DNA from: Saccharibacter sp. EH611
GTDB lineage: Bacteria > Pseudomonadota > Alphaproteobacteria > Acetobacterales > Acetobacteraceae
Assembly: GCF_009834765.1 (NCBI RefSeq)
Contig: NZ_WVHP01000024.1
Span: 7,501 to 71,500, forward strand
Length of the DNA stretch: 64,000 nucleotides
Direction: 5' to 3'
Shown here: positions 18,137-27,679 of the stretch, in pieces
Layout: the number at the start of each line of letters is the position of its first letter
Numbering within the stretch: position 1 is the stretch's first letter
The notes under the pieces: generated by a model
What the model was told of the DNA's origin: nothing
The model's database searches: none
What the model saw: only the letters and a program-made list of their open reading frames with translations
Translations under genes and position numbers: made by a program

Positions 18137-21100
18137 TTAACTGAGGGACAGAAGTTGGGCGTTCCCCCCCACAGCAGCCGTATTGGTACTGATCACCTGC
18201 TCTTCAAGCAGGAACTCTGGGCGAAGCGTTTCTTCATCTGCCAGATAAACTGTTGGAATCGGCTGTTTAGGATTAGCCAGAAGATCACGCACAATGTCCC
18301 ACAAAACGGGGCTATCCGTCTCGGCAACAATCACCGAACAACCTGCAATATCGCCCTTATGACGCACCGGCGTGATATGCTCACGCAGCACATCTGACAT
18401 GGTATCCAGAGACTTCATCACCTCAGGCGTGCTCAAGAACGCCACATCATTATTACAGCTCACCGCGTAACTAATGATGCGTTTCAAGCCGGCTTCTGTG
18501 TCCGCCAACGCCAAGACACGCCCGCGCGGCTTCAGAGAATAAACGTTGCTTTCACCCACTGGGGACGGCAGCTCCAAAACGCGATCCAGCAGGCCATGCT
18601 CCATCCATGGAATAATTGCTTCTGTCAGCGCGTGATCTTCCACGCCCAACCACATCAACCAAGACAGCGCAATATCAGGCAACTCTGCTCCCGGAATCGC
18701 CAAAGGTGTCATCGGAGCTTCAGCAAGCTGACGACGCACCGCCAACGGCCCACCAGCCTTTGGCCCTGTGCCGGACAAGCCACGCCCACCAAAAGGCTGC
18801 ACGCCGACAATCGCCCCAACAATGTTGCGATTCACATAAACATTGCCCACTTCAACACGCTCAACGAGCTGGTTGATGGTAGAAGCAACACGACTATGCA
18901 CACCAAAGGTCAAACCGTAACCGCTCTCATTGATCTCATCAATCAAGCCATCCAGCCCACGGCGAGGATAACGCAGAACGTGCAGAACAGGGCCAAACAC
19001 CTCTTGTCCCAGATCCTCAACCGTATGCACTTCAACGAGAGTCGGTGCCACAAAACTACCCTGCTGCGCTTCGTCCGTCATAGGGGCCTCATAGACCGGG
19101 AAATGCTTCTCCCGGAGCGCCTCCACATGGGCTTCAATACCTGACTTAGCTTGTTCGCTAATCACAGGGCCAACATCTGTTTCCAGACGCGCTGGCGCGC
19201 CAACGCGTAGTTCCGCCATAGCCCCTTTCAGCAGAGAAATCACACGATCAGCCGCTTCCTCTTGCACACACAGCAAACGCAATGCGGAGCAGCGCTGGCC
19301 TGCACTATCAAAAGCAGAAGTTACGATGTCCGTCACCACCTGCTCTGGCAGCGCTGACGAATCCACGATCATGGCATTCAAACCGCCTGTTTCTGCCACC
19401 AACGGCACTGGCTGTCCATTACGACCCAACCGTCCAGCAAGCTGACGCGCAATAGCCTGCGCCACGGCTGTTGACCCGGTGAACATGACCCCAGCAACAC
19501 GCTCATCAGCCACCAAGGCCGCCCCAACATCCCCTTCTCCAGGAAGATATTGCAGCACGTCTTTAGGCACACCAGCCTCGTGCATGGCTTCCACCGCCAT
19601 CATCGCAATCAATGGCGTTTCTTCAGCAGGTTTAGCCAAAACGGTATTACCCGCCGCCAACGCTGCAGAAATCTGGCCCAAGAAGATCGCCAGCGGGAAG
19701 TTCCATGGGCTAATGCACACCACCGGCCCTAATGGACGGTGTGTCTCATTATCGAACTCACGACGAATCTGTGCCGCATAATACCGCAAGAAATCCACGG
19801 CCTCACGCAACTCAGCCACGGCATTCGGGTAGGACTTACCCGCTTCGCGCACGGCCATCCCTAAGAAAGCAATATCTTTCTGCTCTAAAAGATCGGAGGC
19901 ACGTTCTAAAATGCTCGCACGTTCTTCTGGTGTTTTGGCAGCCCACGTAGGGAAAGCCGCTTCCGCATTTTCTACGGCATGCGGCACATCGCTAATAGTT
20001 GCATTCTGCACCGTACCGACCTGGTCTTGGCGGTTGGCTGGGTTGAAAACAGGCTGAATCTCAGATTGCGGTTTACGCCCTGGGATCATCGCCTCAGCAT
20101 AGATCTGCTCTGGCAACTTGAGCAGCGATTCCCGGAAGCTCGTCAGAACATTTTCATCAGAGAAATCCATCCCTGTTGAATTACGGCGCTCTTCACCAAA
20201 CATATCTTTTGGTTGCGCAATTTCAGAGTGCCCAACCCCAACAGGGCTGAATGTACGCGTGATCGCTACGGGGTCTTCCACAAGCTTCTCAAGCTCAACA
20301 GACGAATCCCCTAGCAGGTTAATGAAGGACGAGTTCGCCCCATTTTCCAACAAGCGACGCACCAAATAAGCCAACAACGTGTCATACGTGCCCACAGGCG
20401 CATAAATACGGCATGGACGGTTGAGCTTATGTGGGCCAACGACCTCTTCATACAGCCCTTCTCCCATGCCATGCAGGCACTGAAATTCATACTGCCCGGG
20501 GAAGAAATCATCCCCCTGCATCGCGTAAATAGACGCTACCGTTCGCGCGTTATGTGTCGCAAATTGTGGGAAGACAGCATCCGTCGCATTCATCAATTTA
20601 CGCGCACAAGCGATATAGCTGACATCGGTATGACTTTTACGCGTAAAGAGCGTGAAGTCACTCACCCCGTCAATTTGTGCTTTTTTAAGTTCGCTATCCC
20701 AATAAGCGCCCTTCACAAGACGAACCATAATGCGATGGTTCGTTTCGCGTGCCAGATCAATCACATAATCCAGCACCGCTGGGGCACGACGGCTATATGC
20801 CTGCACCACAAGGCCAATCCCATCCCAGTTCGCCAGGTCAGGGTCGCGGCATAGAGCCTCTAGAATATCCAGCGACAGCTCAAGCCGTTCGCTTTCCTCA
20901 GCATCAATATTCAGACCGATATTGTAGTGCTTCGCCCGCACGGCCAGCTGCTTAACCGTCGGCAGCAGCTCTGTCATGACCCGCTTATATTGGGAACGAT
21001 AATAGCGTGGATGCAGCGCTGAAAGCTTAATCGACAAGCCGGGGCGTTCATGCATGCCCTCACCCGTAGCCCCACGGCCAATCTCTTCAAGCGCGTGATG

Positions 21101-21769
21101 ATACGCGGCCTGATACGCTTCGCAGTCTGGCTTATCTAAGGCAGCTTCACCCAGCATATCGTAAGAATAGGTAAAGCCTTCAGCCTCACGCGTGCGTGCG
21201 CCTTTAAGGGCTTTCTCGATGGTTTCACCCAGAACAAACTGGCCGCCCATCATCTGCATCGCCACTTGCATGGCCTGACGTACAACAGGCTCACCATGAC
21301 GTTTCATCATGGACTGCACCACACCCATACGATGGTCTGGCGCAATGATCTTCCCGGTAAGAGCGAGCCCCCAAGAAGCCGCATTAATCACCACACCTTG
21401 CCCACGTCCTGCATGAGAAAGCCAATCACCAACACTAATCTGGTCGCTAATCAGCGCATCACGCGTCGCTTTATCAGGTGTACGCAACAAAGCCTCGGCC
21501 ATGCTCATCAACGCCACACCTTCATCAGAGGCAAGGCTAAACTCTTGGACTAAGCTTTCCACAAGACCGGGACGACGATTTTCACGCAATGCATGCGCCA
21601 ACTCCAACGAGACTGAAGAGGCAATCGCTTCTTCTTTCTCGTTTAGTTCCGCATCAGGAAGGAGGGCGGTTACGCACTCCTCTTCTAAACATCGCGTCTT
21701 ATGAGTAATGGCTTGGCGCAACGTTGAACGCTGCGGAACGAGCTCAAAATGTTCTGAAAAATACGCCAT
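18137..21769 (-). CDS. putA: Bifunctional proline dehydrogenase / delta-1-pyrroline-5-carboxylate dehydrogenase
   Basis: 1210 residues. Oxidises proline to glutamate in two steps. Residues about 60-480: arm and FAD-dependent proline dehydrogenase barrel (SIKLSALHPRY, NIDAEESERL, RLVKGAYWDSE, YAPVGTYDTLLAYLVRRLLE). Residues about 560-1020: aldehyde dehydrogenase domain with SPWNFPLAIF, FTGSTAVAQ, ETGGLNAM and catalytic Cys near 825 in SAGQRCSALR. A C-terminal region follows. No ribbon-helix-helix DNA-binding domain is seen at the N-terminus, so it should be the non-regulatory type. Start at 21769: GAGGTAG lies just upstream, and a longer in-frame start would add 23 atypical residues. Confidence 0.96.
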   Translation of the reverse strand: MAYFSEHFELVPQRSTLRQAITHKTRCLEEECVTALLPDAELNEKEEAIASSVSLELAHALRENRRPGLVESLVQEFSLASDEGVALMSMAEALLRTPDKATRDALISDQISVGDWLSHAGRGQGVVINAASWGLALTGKIIAPDHRMGVVQSMMKRHGEPVVRQAMQVAMQMMGGQFVLGETIEKALKGARTREAEGFTYSYDMLGEAALDKPDCEAYQAAYHHALEEIGRGATGEGMHERPGLSIKLSALHPRYYRSQYKRVMTELLPTVKQLAVRAKHYNIGLNIDAEESERLELSLDILEALCRDPDLANWDGIGLVVQAYSRRAPAVLDYVIDLARETNHRIMVRLVKGAYWDSELKKAQIDGVSDFTLFTRKSHTDVSYIACARKLMNATDAVFPQFATHNARTVASIYAMQGDDFFPGQYEFQCLHGMGEGLYEEVVGPHKLNRPCRIYAPVGTYDTLLAYLVRRLLENGANSSFINLLGDSSVELEKLVEDPVAITRTFSPVGVGHSEIAQPKDMFGEERRNSTGMDFSDENVLTSFRESLLKLPEQIYAEAMIPGRKPQSEIQPVFNPANRQDQVGTVQNATISDVPHAVENAEAAFPTWAAKTPEERASILERASDLLEQKDIAFLGMAVREAGKSYPNAVAELREAVDFLRYYAAQIRREFDNETHRPLGPVVCISPWNFPLAIFLGQISAALAAGNTVLAKPAEETPLIAMMAVEAMHEAGVPKDVLQYLPGEGDVGAALVADERVAGVMFTGSTAVAQAIARQLAGRLGRNGQPVPLVAETGGLNAMIVDSSALPEQVVTDIVTSAFDSAGQRCSALRLLCVQEEAADRVISLLKGAMAELRVGAPARLETDVGPVISEQAKSGIEAHVEALREKHFPVYEAPMTDEAQQGSFVAPTLVEVHTVEDLGQEVFGPVLHVLRYPRRGLDGLIDEINESGYGLTFGVHSRVASTINQLVERVEVGNVYVNRNIVGAIVGVQPFGGRGLSGTGPKAGGPLAVRRQLAEAPMTPLAIPGAELPDIALSWLMWLGVEDHALTEAIIPWMEHGLLDRVLELPSPVGESNVYSLKPRGRVLALADTEAGLKRIISYAVSCNNDVAFLSTPEVMKSLDTMSDVLREHITPVRHKGDIAGCSVIVAETDSPVLWDIVRDLLANPKQPIPTVYLADEETLRPEFLLEEQVISTNTAAVGGNAQLLSLS

Positions 21770-21878
21770 AACCACTACCTCAGAAATTTCGTAACAAAAA
21801 CATCCCGATCTATTTCGGAAAATTACTCCAACACCCAATCCACCACGGATTCGCAGAGCTGTCCATCACCTTTCGTTA

Positions 21879-21898
21879 AAAAATGGACACCCATTTTT
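21879..21898. repeat. Inverted repeat upstream of putA
   Basis: AAAAATGG-ACAC-CCATTTTT, perfect 8-bp arms, in the 220-base gap between gst and putA. It could be a weak gst terminator (ends in T on the minus strand) or an operator for putA. Confidence 0.5.
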
Positions 21899-21989
21899 AT
21901 ATCGAAATATGAGGCTCAACCTTGCACTCTATGTCTAGTGGAATGGAGACAAAACACCGCTTCTAAAACGGTAGAAAAAAGAAAACCCG

Positions 21990-22658
21990 CTACCCAGAGC
22001 CCAGACGCCAAGACGCAGGTTCCTGCGCACTGAGCTCCTGCCATCGTCGCATCAGAGCATGCTCTCGCCATTGCTGGCACCATGCGATGACATCAGGAGA
22101 GAAAAAGGGTTCAAGCCCATATTGGACAATACGCAGGGCAATTGGGGCATACATGCAGTCTGCCACCCCGGGATGCGCACCAAAAAGATACGGTGTCGCC
22201 TCACCGCTGCGTGTCAGAGCATGTGTGAGAACGGTATTGAGAAAAGATAAATCCTTCTCAAGCGCTCCTTGCTGTTCTTCTGACAGACCTTCTGGCCGTG
22301 CAGGCTCACGCTCCATATTCATCGGGCAAAGCTGCCGTATCGCTCGGAAACCAGCAGCCATTTGCGCACTCACACTCCATGCATGAGCACGTGCCAAGCG
22401 GTCTTGCGGCCATAAAGAGGGGGTTATTTCTGCGCAATAAGCACAAATGGCCAAGCTTTCCCAAACCTGAGCGCCATCATGTTCAAGATAGGGGACAAGA
22501 CGGTTAGGCGACCGTTGATGAATCGCCACCGTACGACCGCCCCCCTTCAAAGGGATTACCTCTTCTTCAACGTCCAGCCCTGCCAGACGCACAGCAAGCC
22601 ATCCCCTCAATGACCATGAGGAGTAACGACGCGACCCAAGAAGCAACAGACCGGCCAT
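21990..22658 (-). CDS. Glutathione S-transferase family protein
   Basis: 222 residues. N-terminal thioredoxin-like half with LGSRRYSSWSLRGWLAVRLA, a Ser-rich catalytic loop like zeta/maleylacetoacetate-type GSTs, and NRLVPYLEHDGAQVWESLAI (the cis-Pro and gamma-glutamyl binding SNAIL/TRS-like region). The C-terminal half is helical, with PYLFGAHPGVADCMYAPIA. Substrate unknown. Six bases after mnmA, so co-transcribed with it. Confidence 0.88.
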   Translation of the reverse strand: MAGLLLLGSRRYSSWSLRGWLAVRLAGLDVEEEVIPLKGGGRTVAIHQRSPNRLVPYLEHDGAQVWESLAICAYCAEITPSLWPQDRLARAHAWSVSAQMAAGFRAIRQLCPMNMEREPARPEGLSEEQQGALEKDLSFLNTVLTHALTRSGEATPYLFGAHPGVADCMYAPIALRIVQYGLEPFFSPDVIAWCQQWREHALMRRWQELSAQEPASWRLGSG

Positions 22659-22664
22659 CTAATG

Positions 22665-23750
22665 TTAGCGTCCCTTTGCTAGAATGAACCCACCTCCTAG
22701 AACGCGTTCCCCATCGTACAACACGCAGGCTTGACCCGGAGCCGCAAGGGCTGGGTCGTCCAACAGGACTTCGGCCTGTGCCTGTCCGACAGGCTTTACA
22801 CGGGCGAGCCGCAAAGATTCTCGCGCCCTAAGCTGAACCCCACAAAACACGCCTTCAGGGGGCGCGTCAATTAGCCAATTCATATCACGTAGAACTATTT
22901 TGCAATGCTCGTCACCGATCCCTAGTTGACTCCGTGGCCCAACAACGATTCGCCGGTTCTTCACATCTATGTGAGTGACAACCTGACGCTCCCCTGTTTG
23001 GGTGTGAATATCCCCTAAACGACGGCTTTGCCCCACCGTATAGCGCGCCACCCCTTCATGCCGGCCCAACACACGACCTTCGGCATCAACAATATCGCCG
23101 GGGCCTTCAATTTCAGGCCGCATCTTCTCAACCAATGACGCGTAAGAGCCATTCGTAACAAAACAAATATCCTGACTGTCACGTTTGGACGCGACATCAA
23201 GCCCTAACTCTTCTGCTAAAGCACGCACATGATCTTTATCGGGCATCTCACCGAGCGGGAAGCGCAGATACTCAAGCTGCTCACGCGTTGTCGCAAAGAG
23301 AAACCACGTCTGGTCACGGTCACGATCCACCGGGCGGTGCATCTCCACCCCATCAGGCCCCTCAAGACGGCGCACATAATGCCCCGTGGCCATCGCTTCA
23401 CAGCCGAGGTCACGCGCTAGCCCCAACAGATCTGTAAATTTCACGCCTTGATTGCACGCAACACAGGGGACGGGTGTCTCGCCGCGTGCATACGAATCCG
23501 CAAAACTATCAATCACACTTTCACGAAAACGGCTTTCCGCATCAATCACATAGTGCGGAAAGCCCATCCGGTCAGCCACCGCGCGGGCGTCCATAATATC
23601 ACGCCCAGCGCAGCATGCTCCGGGACGCGCTGGGCCATTATGCTCATAGAGTTGGAGCGTTGCCCCGATCACCTCATGGCCTTGCCGTTTCAGCAGCGCC
23701 GCAACAACAGAGCTATCAACCCCACCAGACATCGCCACAAGGATACGCAT
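22665..23750 (-). CDS. mnmA: tRNA-specific 2-thiouridylase MnmA
   Basis: 361 residues. Makes 2-thiouridine at wobble U34 of tRNA Lys/Glu/Gln. PP-loop SGGVDSS at residues 8-14; catalytic cysteines Cys99 (PCVACNQGVKF) and Cys196 (DICFV); the tRNA-binding stretch DRDQTWFLF; C-terminal beta-barrel. In the same run as a ferredoxin and two cysteine desulfurases, which supports a sulfur relay from cysteine to tRNA. Confidence 0.96.
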   Translation of the reverse strand: MRILVAMSGGVDSSVVAALLKRQGHEVIGATLQLYEHNGPARPGACCAGRDIMDARAVADRMGFPHYVIDAESRFRESVIDSFADSYARGETPVPCVACNQGVKFTDLLGLARDLGCEAMATGHYVRRLEGPDGVEMHRPVDRDRDQTWFLFATTREQLEYLRFPLGEMPDKDHVRALAEELGLDVASKRDSQDICFVTNGSYASLVEKMRPEIEGPGDIVDAEGRVLGRHEGVARYTVGQSRRLGDIHTQTGERQVVTHIDVKNRRIVVGPRSQLGIGDEHCKIVLRDMNWLIDAPPEGVFCGVQLRARESLRLARVKPVGQAQAEVLLDDPALAAPGQACVLYDGERVLGGGFILAKGR

Positions 23751-23759
23751 AAAGCTCTC

Positions 23760-24074
23760 TTAGCTCCCTTTTGGTAGAGAAACGACGAGCCCATCCAGCT
23801 CGTCTTTCATCACGATCTGGCAGCCAAGGCGCGATGTTGGCTGAAGCCCAAAAGCGAGATCCAGCATATCTTCTTCATCTTCTGTCGCGTCGCTTAGCTT
23901 ATCTGCCCAGGCAGGATCCACCACAACATGACACGTTGCGCAGGCAAGTGAGCCTTCACAGGCCCCTTCCAAATCAATGTCATGTTCATGAGCGATTTCC
24001 AGAACGGAAAGGCCATTTTTGGCCTCAACCTCACGTCGTGTCCCGTCACGTTCAACAAAAACCATCTTTGGCAT
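23760..24074 (-). CDS. fdx: 2Fe-2S ferredoxin (adrenodoxin type)
   Basis: 104 residues. Cluster ligands Cys39, Cys45, Cys48 (ACEGSLACATCH) and Cys85 (SRLGCQIV) give the C-X5-C-X2-C-Xn-C pattern of ISC-type ferredoxins. Acidic helix DATEDEEDMLD is typical for partner binding. It lies 22 bases after the cysteine desulfurase gene and 9 before mnmA, so its likely role is electron supply for Fe-S or sulfur-transfer chemistry. Confidence 0.93.
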   Translation of the reverse strand: MPKMVFVERDGTRREVEAKNGLSVLEIAHEHDIDLEGACEGSLACATCHVVVDPAWADKLSDATEDEEDMLDLAFGLQPTSRLGCQIVMKDELDGLVVSLPKGS

Positions 24075-24096
24075 AACACACTCTCTATGATGTCAA

Positions 24097-25248
24097 TTAC
24101 AGGCGTCGCTGTGCGCATTTTTCATCCAGCACAGCGCTAAGCTGGGCCACCACACAGTCGATATCGTCCCCCGAGGTAAAGCGTCCGACCGACAGGCGCA
24201 AGCTCCGCCGCGCTTCTGCCTCAGAAAAGCCCATGGATTCAAGTACATATGACGGTGCTCCAGACAAAGCCGAGCATGCAGACCCTGTCGAACAAGCTAT
24301 ATCAGGCAAAGAGTCCATCACCTCTTGCGCCCAACACCCCTCTGGAAGGCACAGATGAGCCACTCCCGGCAAACGCGGCGCGCCCTCCCCTGTGATGCGC
24401 ACCTCTGGATGGCGCGCTTGTATGCCTGCTACCAATCTATCTCGTAACATTTTGATGGAGGCAACCTCCTGCTCACGTCCTTGCATAGCACGCTGTACCG
24501 CCTCGCCCATCCCCACAATAAGAGGCACGGGCGCTGTCCCTGACCGCAACCCGCGCTCCTGCCCCCCACCGGATAAGAGAGGCTGGAGGCGTACCCGTGG
24601 GCGATGGCGCACATAAAGCGCTCCAACCCCTTTGGGGCCATAAAGTTTATGAGCTGAAAAAGACGCAAGATCGACCTGTGTCAGATCAACCGGAATTTTC
24701 CCCAAGGCCTGAGCCATATCCACATGCAACAGCGCCCCCGCTTCTTTCACCATGGGCGCTAAGGTTGCGAGGTCATGCAGCACACCCGTTTCATTATTAG
24801 CCGCCATGATGCTGACCAGAAGCGGCGGCGTCTTCAACGCGTGGCGCAAGGCCTGTGAAGAAAGGCGCCCATCACGCTCCACAGGGAGAATGACCGGCTC
24901 GTACCCTTCATCCTCCAAAGCACGCACACTCTCCAGCACGCATTTATGTTCTGTCGCCACAGTGATAACCCTGCGGCGTTTATCTCCATGCTGGCGCAAA
25001 AAACGCACCGCCCCCTTGATGGCTAAATTATTCGATTCCGTTGCCCCTGAAGTGAACACAATCTCCCGGTGTCGCACCCCAAGAGCTTCTGCGATCTGCT
25101 CACGCGCGGCTTCCACCGCCTGTTCCGCACGGCGACCAGCCTCGTGCAAACTGCCCGCATTACCGTAAAAACGCCCAAACCAGGGTTCCATCACGGCAAA
25201 AACAGCCGGGTCACACGGCGTTGTCGCTAAATTATCCAGATAGATCAC
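24097..25248 (-). CDS. Cysteine desulfurase, IscS/NifS family (copy 1)
   Basis: 383 residues. PLP enzyme that takes sulfur from cysteine as an enzyme persulfide. PLP lysine Lys201 in SAHKLYGPKG; PLP-ring His in TEHK; catalytic Cys325 in STGSACSALSG. GTG at 25248 is chosen because the family starts at this point (IYLDNLATTP) and a G-rich site precedes it; an upstream in-frame start at 25302 would add 18 odd residues. First gene of a probable operon with fdx, mnmA and gst. Confidence 0.93.
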   Translation of the reverse strand: MIYLDNLATTPCDPAVFAVMEPWFGRFYGNAGSLHEAGRRAEQAVEAAREQIAEALGVRHREIVFTSGATESNNLAIKGAVRFLRQHGDKRRRVITVATEHKCVLESVRALEDEGYEPVILPVERDGRLSSQALRHALKTPPLLVSIMAANNETGVLHDLATLAPMVKEAGALLHVDMAQALGKIPVDLTQVDLASFSAHKLYGPKGVGALYVRHRPRVRLQPLLSGGGQERGLRSGTAPVPLIVGMGEAVQRAMQGREQEVASIKMLRDRLVAGIQARHPEVRITGEGAPRLPGVAHLCLPEGCWAQEVMDSLPDIACSTGSACSALSGAPSYVLESMGFSEAEARRSLRLSVGRFTSGDDIDCVVAQLSAVLDEKCAQRRL

Positions 25249-25575
25249 GACAGATAGCCCCCTTACGCGTTCATAAGTCCCGAAACACACAACCCTGTGC
25301 AAAAGAATATAAGAACTCTCTGCTTTCGCGCCAAAATCGTCTTACGGCCCCCATCCAACGGAGGCAGCTGCATGACCTGCCTGTACAGTGCCGAAGCTCA
25401 TCGTCTATTTAGCATCCGCTTAACAGGGACTGTAAGCGTGCCTCTAAAGACCCTGCCATGACCGCAAGATCGCCGCCAAAGAGATGTATCAGCCCGCTCA
25501 TTGAAAACGGATAGGCCCCACTATTCTCCCATCACGACGACGGCACAATAAGGCGCAGCATAGCGTCGTCATGCC
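25249..25575. other. Gap between two cysteine desulfurase genes
   Basis: 327 bases without a convincing gene. It should hold the promoter of the desulfurase-fdx-mnmA run. A 30-codon minus-strand reading frame (25409-25501) has no recognised similarity. No iron-sulfur regulator gene or clear operator is visible. Confidence 0.4.
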
Positions 25576-26682
25576 CTATTTCTTCAACCGCTGTGCCATG
25601 CGCCCATACGCTTCACCGAAAGCTTGAACATGCGCCTCTTCCACATTCCAAGGCAATGAAATACGCAATGCCTGCCCAGCGCGTTCCCCCAGACCCATCG
25701 CCTGCAACACATGAGAGGCCGCAACCTTTCCCGAGGAGCAGGCCGACCCAGCTGACACACAAAAACCCTCAAGATCGAGCATCATAAGCTGTGTTTGTGC
25801 CGCCACACCGGGCAGAACAACACTCAGCGTATTGGGCAAACAAGGGACGTCAGCAGCAACGCAGAGCCCACCGACCTGTTGTACCGTCTCCGCCAAAGCA
25901 TCACGCCATGCCGCTATAGGGGCCCAATCCTGCGCTTGGCTCGCTTCCAACGCAGCCGTCATGCCCATAATAGCCGGCAGAGCGGGCGTTCCACCACGCC
26001 GCCCGCGCTCTTGCCCTCCACCAGGGAGGAGAGGCGATAAGGGCGCATCTTCAGCCAACACCAACGCCCCCGCCCCTTTTGGGCCGCCCATCTTATGGCC
26101 TGACAGCGCCACGCTCGCCCCCGCTAGAGCAGGCACATCAAAGGACAAACGCGCAGCACTTTGCACAGCATCCACATGCAACAGCGCGCCATGCTCTCGA
26201 CATAAAGCAGCAATATCATTCAGCGGAGCACAGACACCCGTTTCATTATTAGCCGCCATGACACACACCAAAGCGGGGTCGCCTTCTTCCAAAAGTTGCG
26301 CCAGAACCTCCAGCTGAATAAGGCCGTGCTCATCAACAGGAATAATGGTCGCTTCGGGAGCTGCTTTTCGAATGGCATCATGTTCCGTAGCCCCAATCAA
26401 CACACGCCGCCCTTGGGCATGACCAAAAGCGTACACCGCCAGCGTGTCTGCTTCCGTCCCACCAGAGGTGAAAACGCAACAATCAGCCTCTCGCTGCAAA
26501 AAACGGGCGATCTGTTTGCGACAACCCTCCAATAAGGCCCGCGCTTGTCGGCCATCATGATGCACCGAGGCCGGATTGCCGACTTGGTCGAGCCCACGCA
26601 AGACCGCCTCACGCGCTTGGGGGCGAAGGGGTTCGGTCGCGTTAGCATCCAAATAAATTGCAGAAGAGAAGGACTGTGTCAT
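25576..26682 (-). CDS. Cysteine desulfurase, NifS-like (copy 2)
   Basis: 368 residues. Second class-V aminotransferase-fold desulfurase on the same strand. PLP lysine Lys197 in SGHKMGGPKG; His in TEHD; catalytic Cys315 in SAGSACSSGKV. It begins YLDANATEPLRP and has a shorter body than copy 1. The two differ clearly in sequence, so this is an old pair, not a recent duplication. It may serve a distinct sulfur acceptor. Divergent from the alpha/beta hydrolase gene. Confidence 0.9.
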   Translation of the reverse strand: MTQSFSSAIYLDANATEPLRPQAREAVLRGLDQVGNPASVHHDGRQARALLEGCRKQIARFLQREADCCVFTSGGTEADTLAVYAFGHAQGRRVLIGATEHDAIRKAAPEATIIPVDEHGLIQLEVLAQLLEEGDPALVCVMAANNETGVCAPLNDIAALCREHGALLHVDAVQSAARLSFDVPALAGASVALSGHKMGGPKGAGALVLAEDAPLSPLLPGGGQERGRRGGTPALPAIMGMTAALEASQAQDWAPIAAWRDALAETVQQVGGLCVAADVPCLPNTLSVVLPGVAAQTQLMMLDLEGFCVSAGSACSSGKVAASHVLQAMGLGERAGQALRISLPWNVEEAHVQAFGEAYGRMAQRLKK

Positions 26683-26983
26683 GCATGAACCTCAAACGGA
26701 GAAAGCGCCTCTACCAGTGCTAAGGGCACTCTTTAGCGCCTTTGAGCCCCCATCGACATATAGGGTGCGACATAAAAGCTTCATAAAAGAGTCGATTTTG
26801 CTAGAAATTGGCCCTCAAGAGTCGATATACAACGCCACTATATGTTCTGGGAGTGGTTCTGACATCTCTCCCCCTCATTATCCTCAGACCCGACAGGTCT
26901 CCTGTGGGGTTGTTTTATCTGTCATACGCTCTGGCGGCCACTTCGGCGGTGGAAGGCAGAGCGCACCATAAGACGAGAGACGC
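26683..26983. other. Divergent intergenic region with a terminator-like leader hairpin
   Basis: 301 bases between divergent genes. ACCCGACAGG (26888-26897) and CCTGTGGGGT (26901-26910) form a stem with one mismatch and a TCT loop, followed by TGTTTT. It is oriented to act on transcripts entering the hydrolase gene, so it may be an attenuator. AGAGTCGAT occurs twice 35-40 bases apart near 26780-26830. No gene is seen. Confidence 0.45.
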
Positions 26984-27655
26984 ATGCCTGAAGTGATGTT
27001 TGCTGGCCCTGATGGGCGGCTCGAAGGTCATTACCATCATTCTGACAATCCGAATGCCCCGTTGGCGCTGGTGTTACACCCTCACCCGTTGCATGGCGGC
27101 ACGATGAATAATCGCATCACCTATACGATGTATCGCCGCTTCCAAGAAATGGGCTTTTCAGTCATGCGCTATAACTCGCGTGGGGTTGGCCGCTCTCAGG
27201 GACGTTATGATGGTGGGATTGGTGAAATCTCTGATGCCGCCGCCGCTCTGGACTGGATGCAAATGGTTAATCCTAACTCGACCGAGATCTGGATTGGCGG
27301 TTACTCCTTTGGTGCTTTTGTCGGTATGCAGCTTCTGATGCGCCGCCCTGAGATCCGTGGCTGGATCAGCGTGGCTCCGCCCGCAAATGATTATGATTTC
27401 GGCTTTCTTGCTCCCTGCCCCTGCAGCGGACTCATGATTGCCGGCGGGAAAGACACGATGGCCCCTGAAAGCGGTATCCGTAAGCTGGTTGAAAAGCTCA
27501 ACACGCAGAAGAATGTGGATGTGGACTATCGTATCTTAGAGCAGGCTGACCACATCTTCTCCCAACAAGCGAATCAGATTGCTGATGCGCTGGAAGACCA
27601 CGTAGTCACCCGCCAGACGTCTCTCTTCGCCGCTCCTGCTGAAGCTGCCGGCTAA
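26984..27655 (+). CDS. Alpha/beta hydrolase (YSFG type)
   Basis: 223 residues. LVLHPHPLHGGTMNNRI near the N-terminus is the oxyanion-loop motif of this bacterial family. The nucleophile elbow is GGYSFGAF (G-Y-S-F-G), with later Asp in GGKDTMAPE and His in EQADHIFS completing a triad. No signal peptide, so cytoplasmic. The substrate is unknown; relatives are annotated as esterases or dienelactone-hydrolase-like. It is followed by tyrS after 24 bases on the same strand and may share its transcript. Confidence 0.88.
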   Translation: MPEVMFAGPDGRLEGHYHHSDNPNAPLALVLHPHPLHGGTMNNRITYTMYRRFQEMGFSVMRYNSRGVGRSQGRYDGGIGEISDAAAALDWMQMVNPNSTEIWIGGYSFGAFVGMQLLMRRPEIRGWISVAPPANDYDFGFLAPCPCSGLMIAGGKDTMAPESGIRKLVEKLNTQKNVDVDYRILEQADHIFSQQANQIADALEDHVVTRQTSLFAAPAEAAG

Positions 27656-27679
27656 CCTGACAGAACGAAAGACAGCCTC

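Noticed and set aside
26681-26971. Plus-strand frame of 96 codons before the hydrolase
   Set aside because: It fills a divergent promoter region, has no good ribosome site and no recognisable motif.
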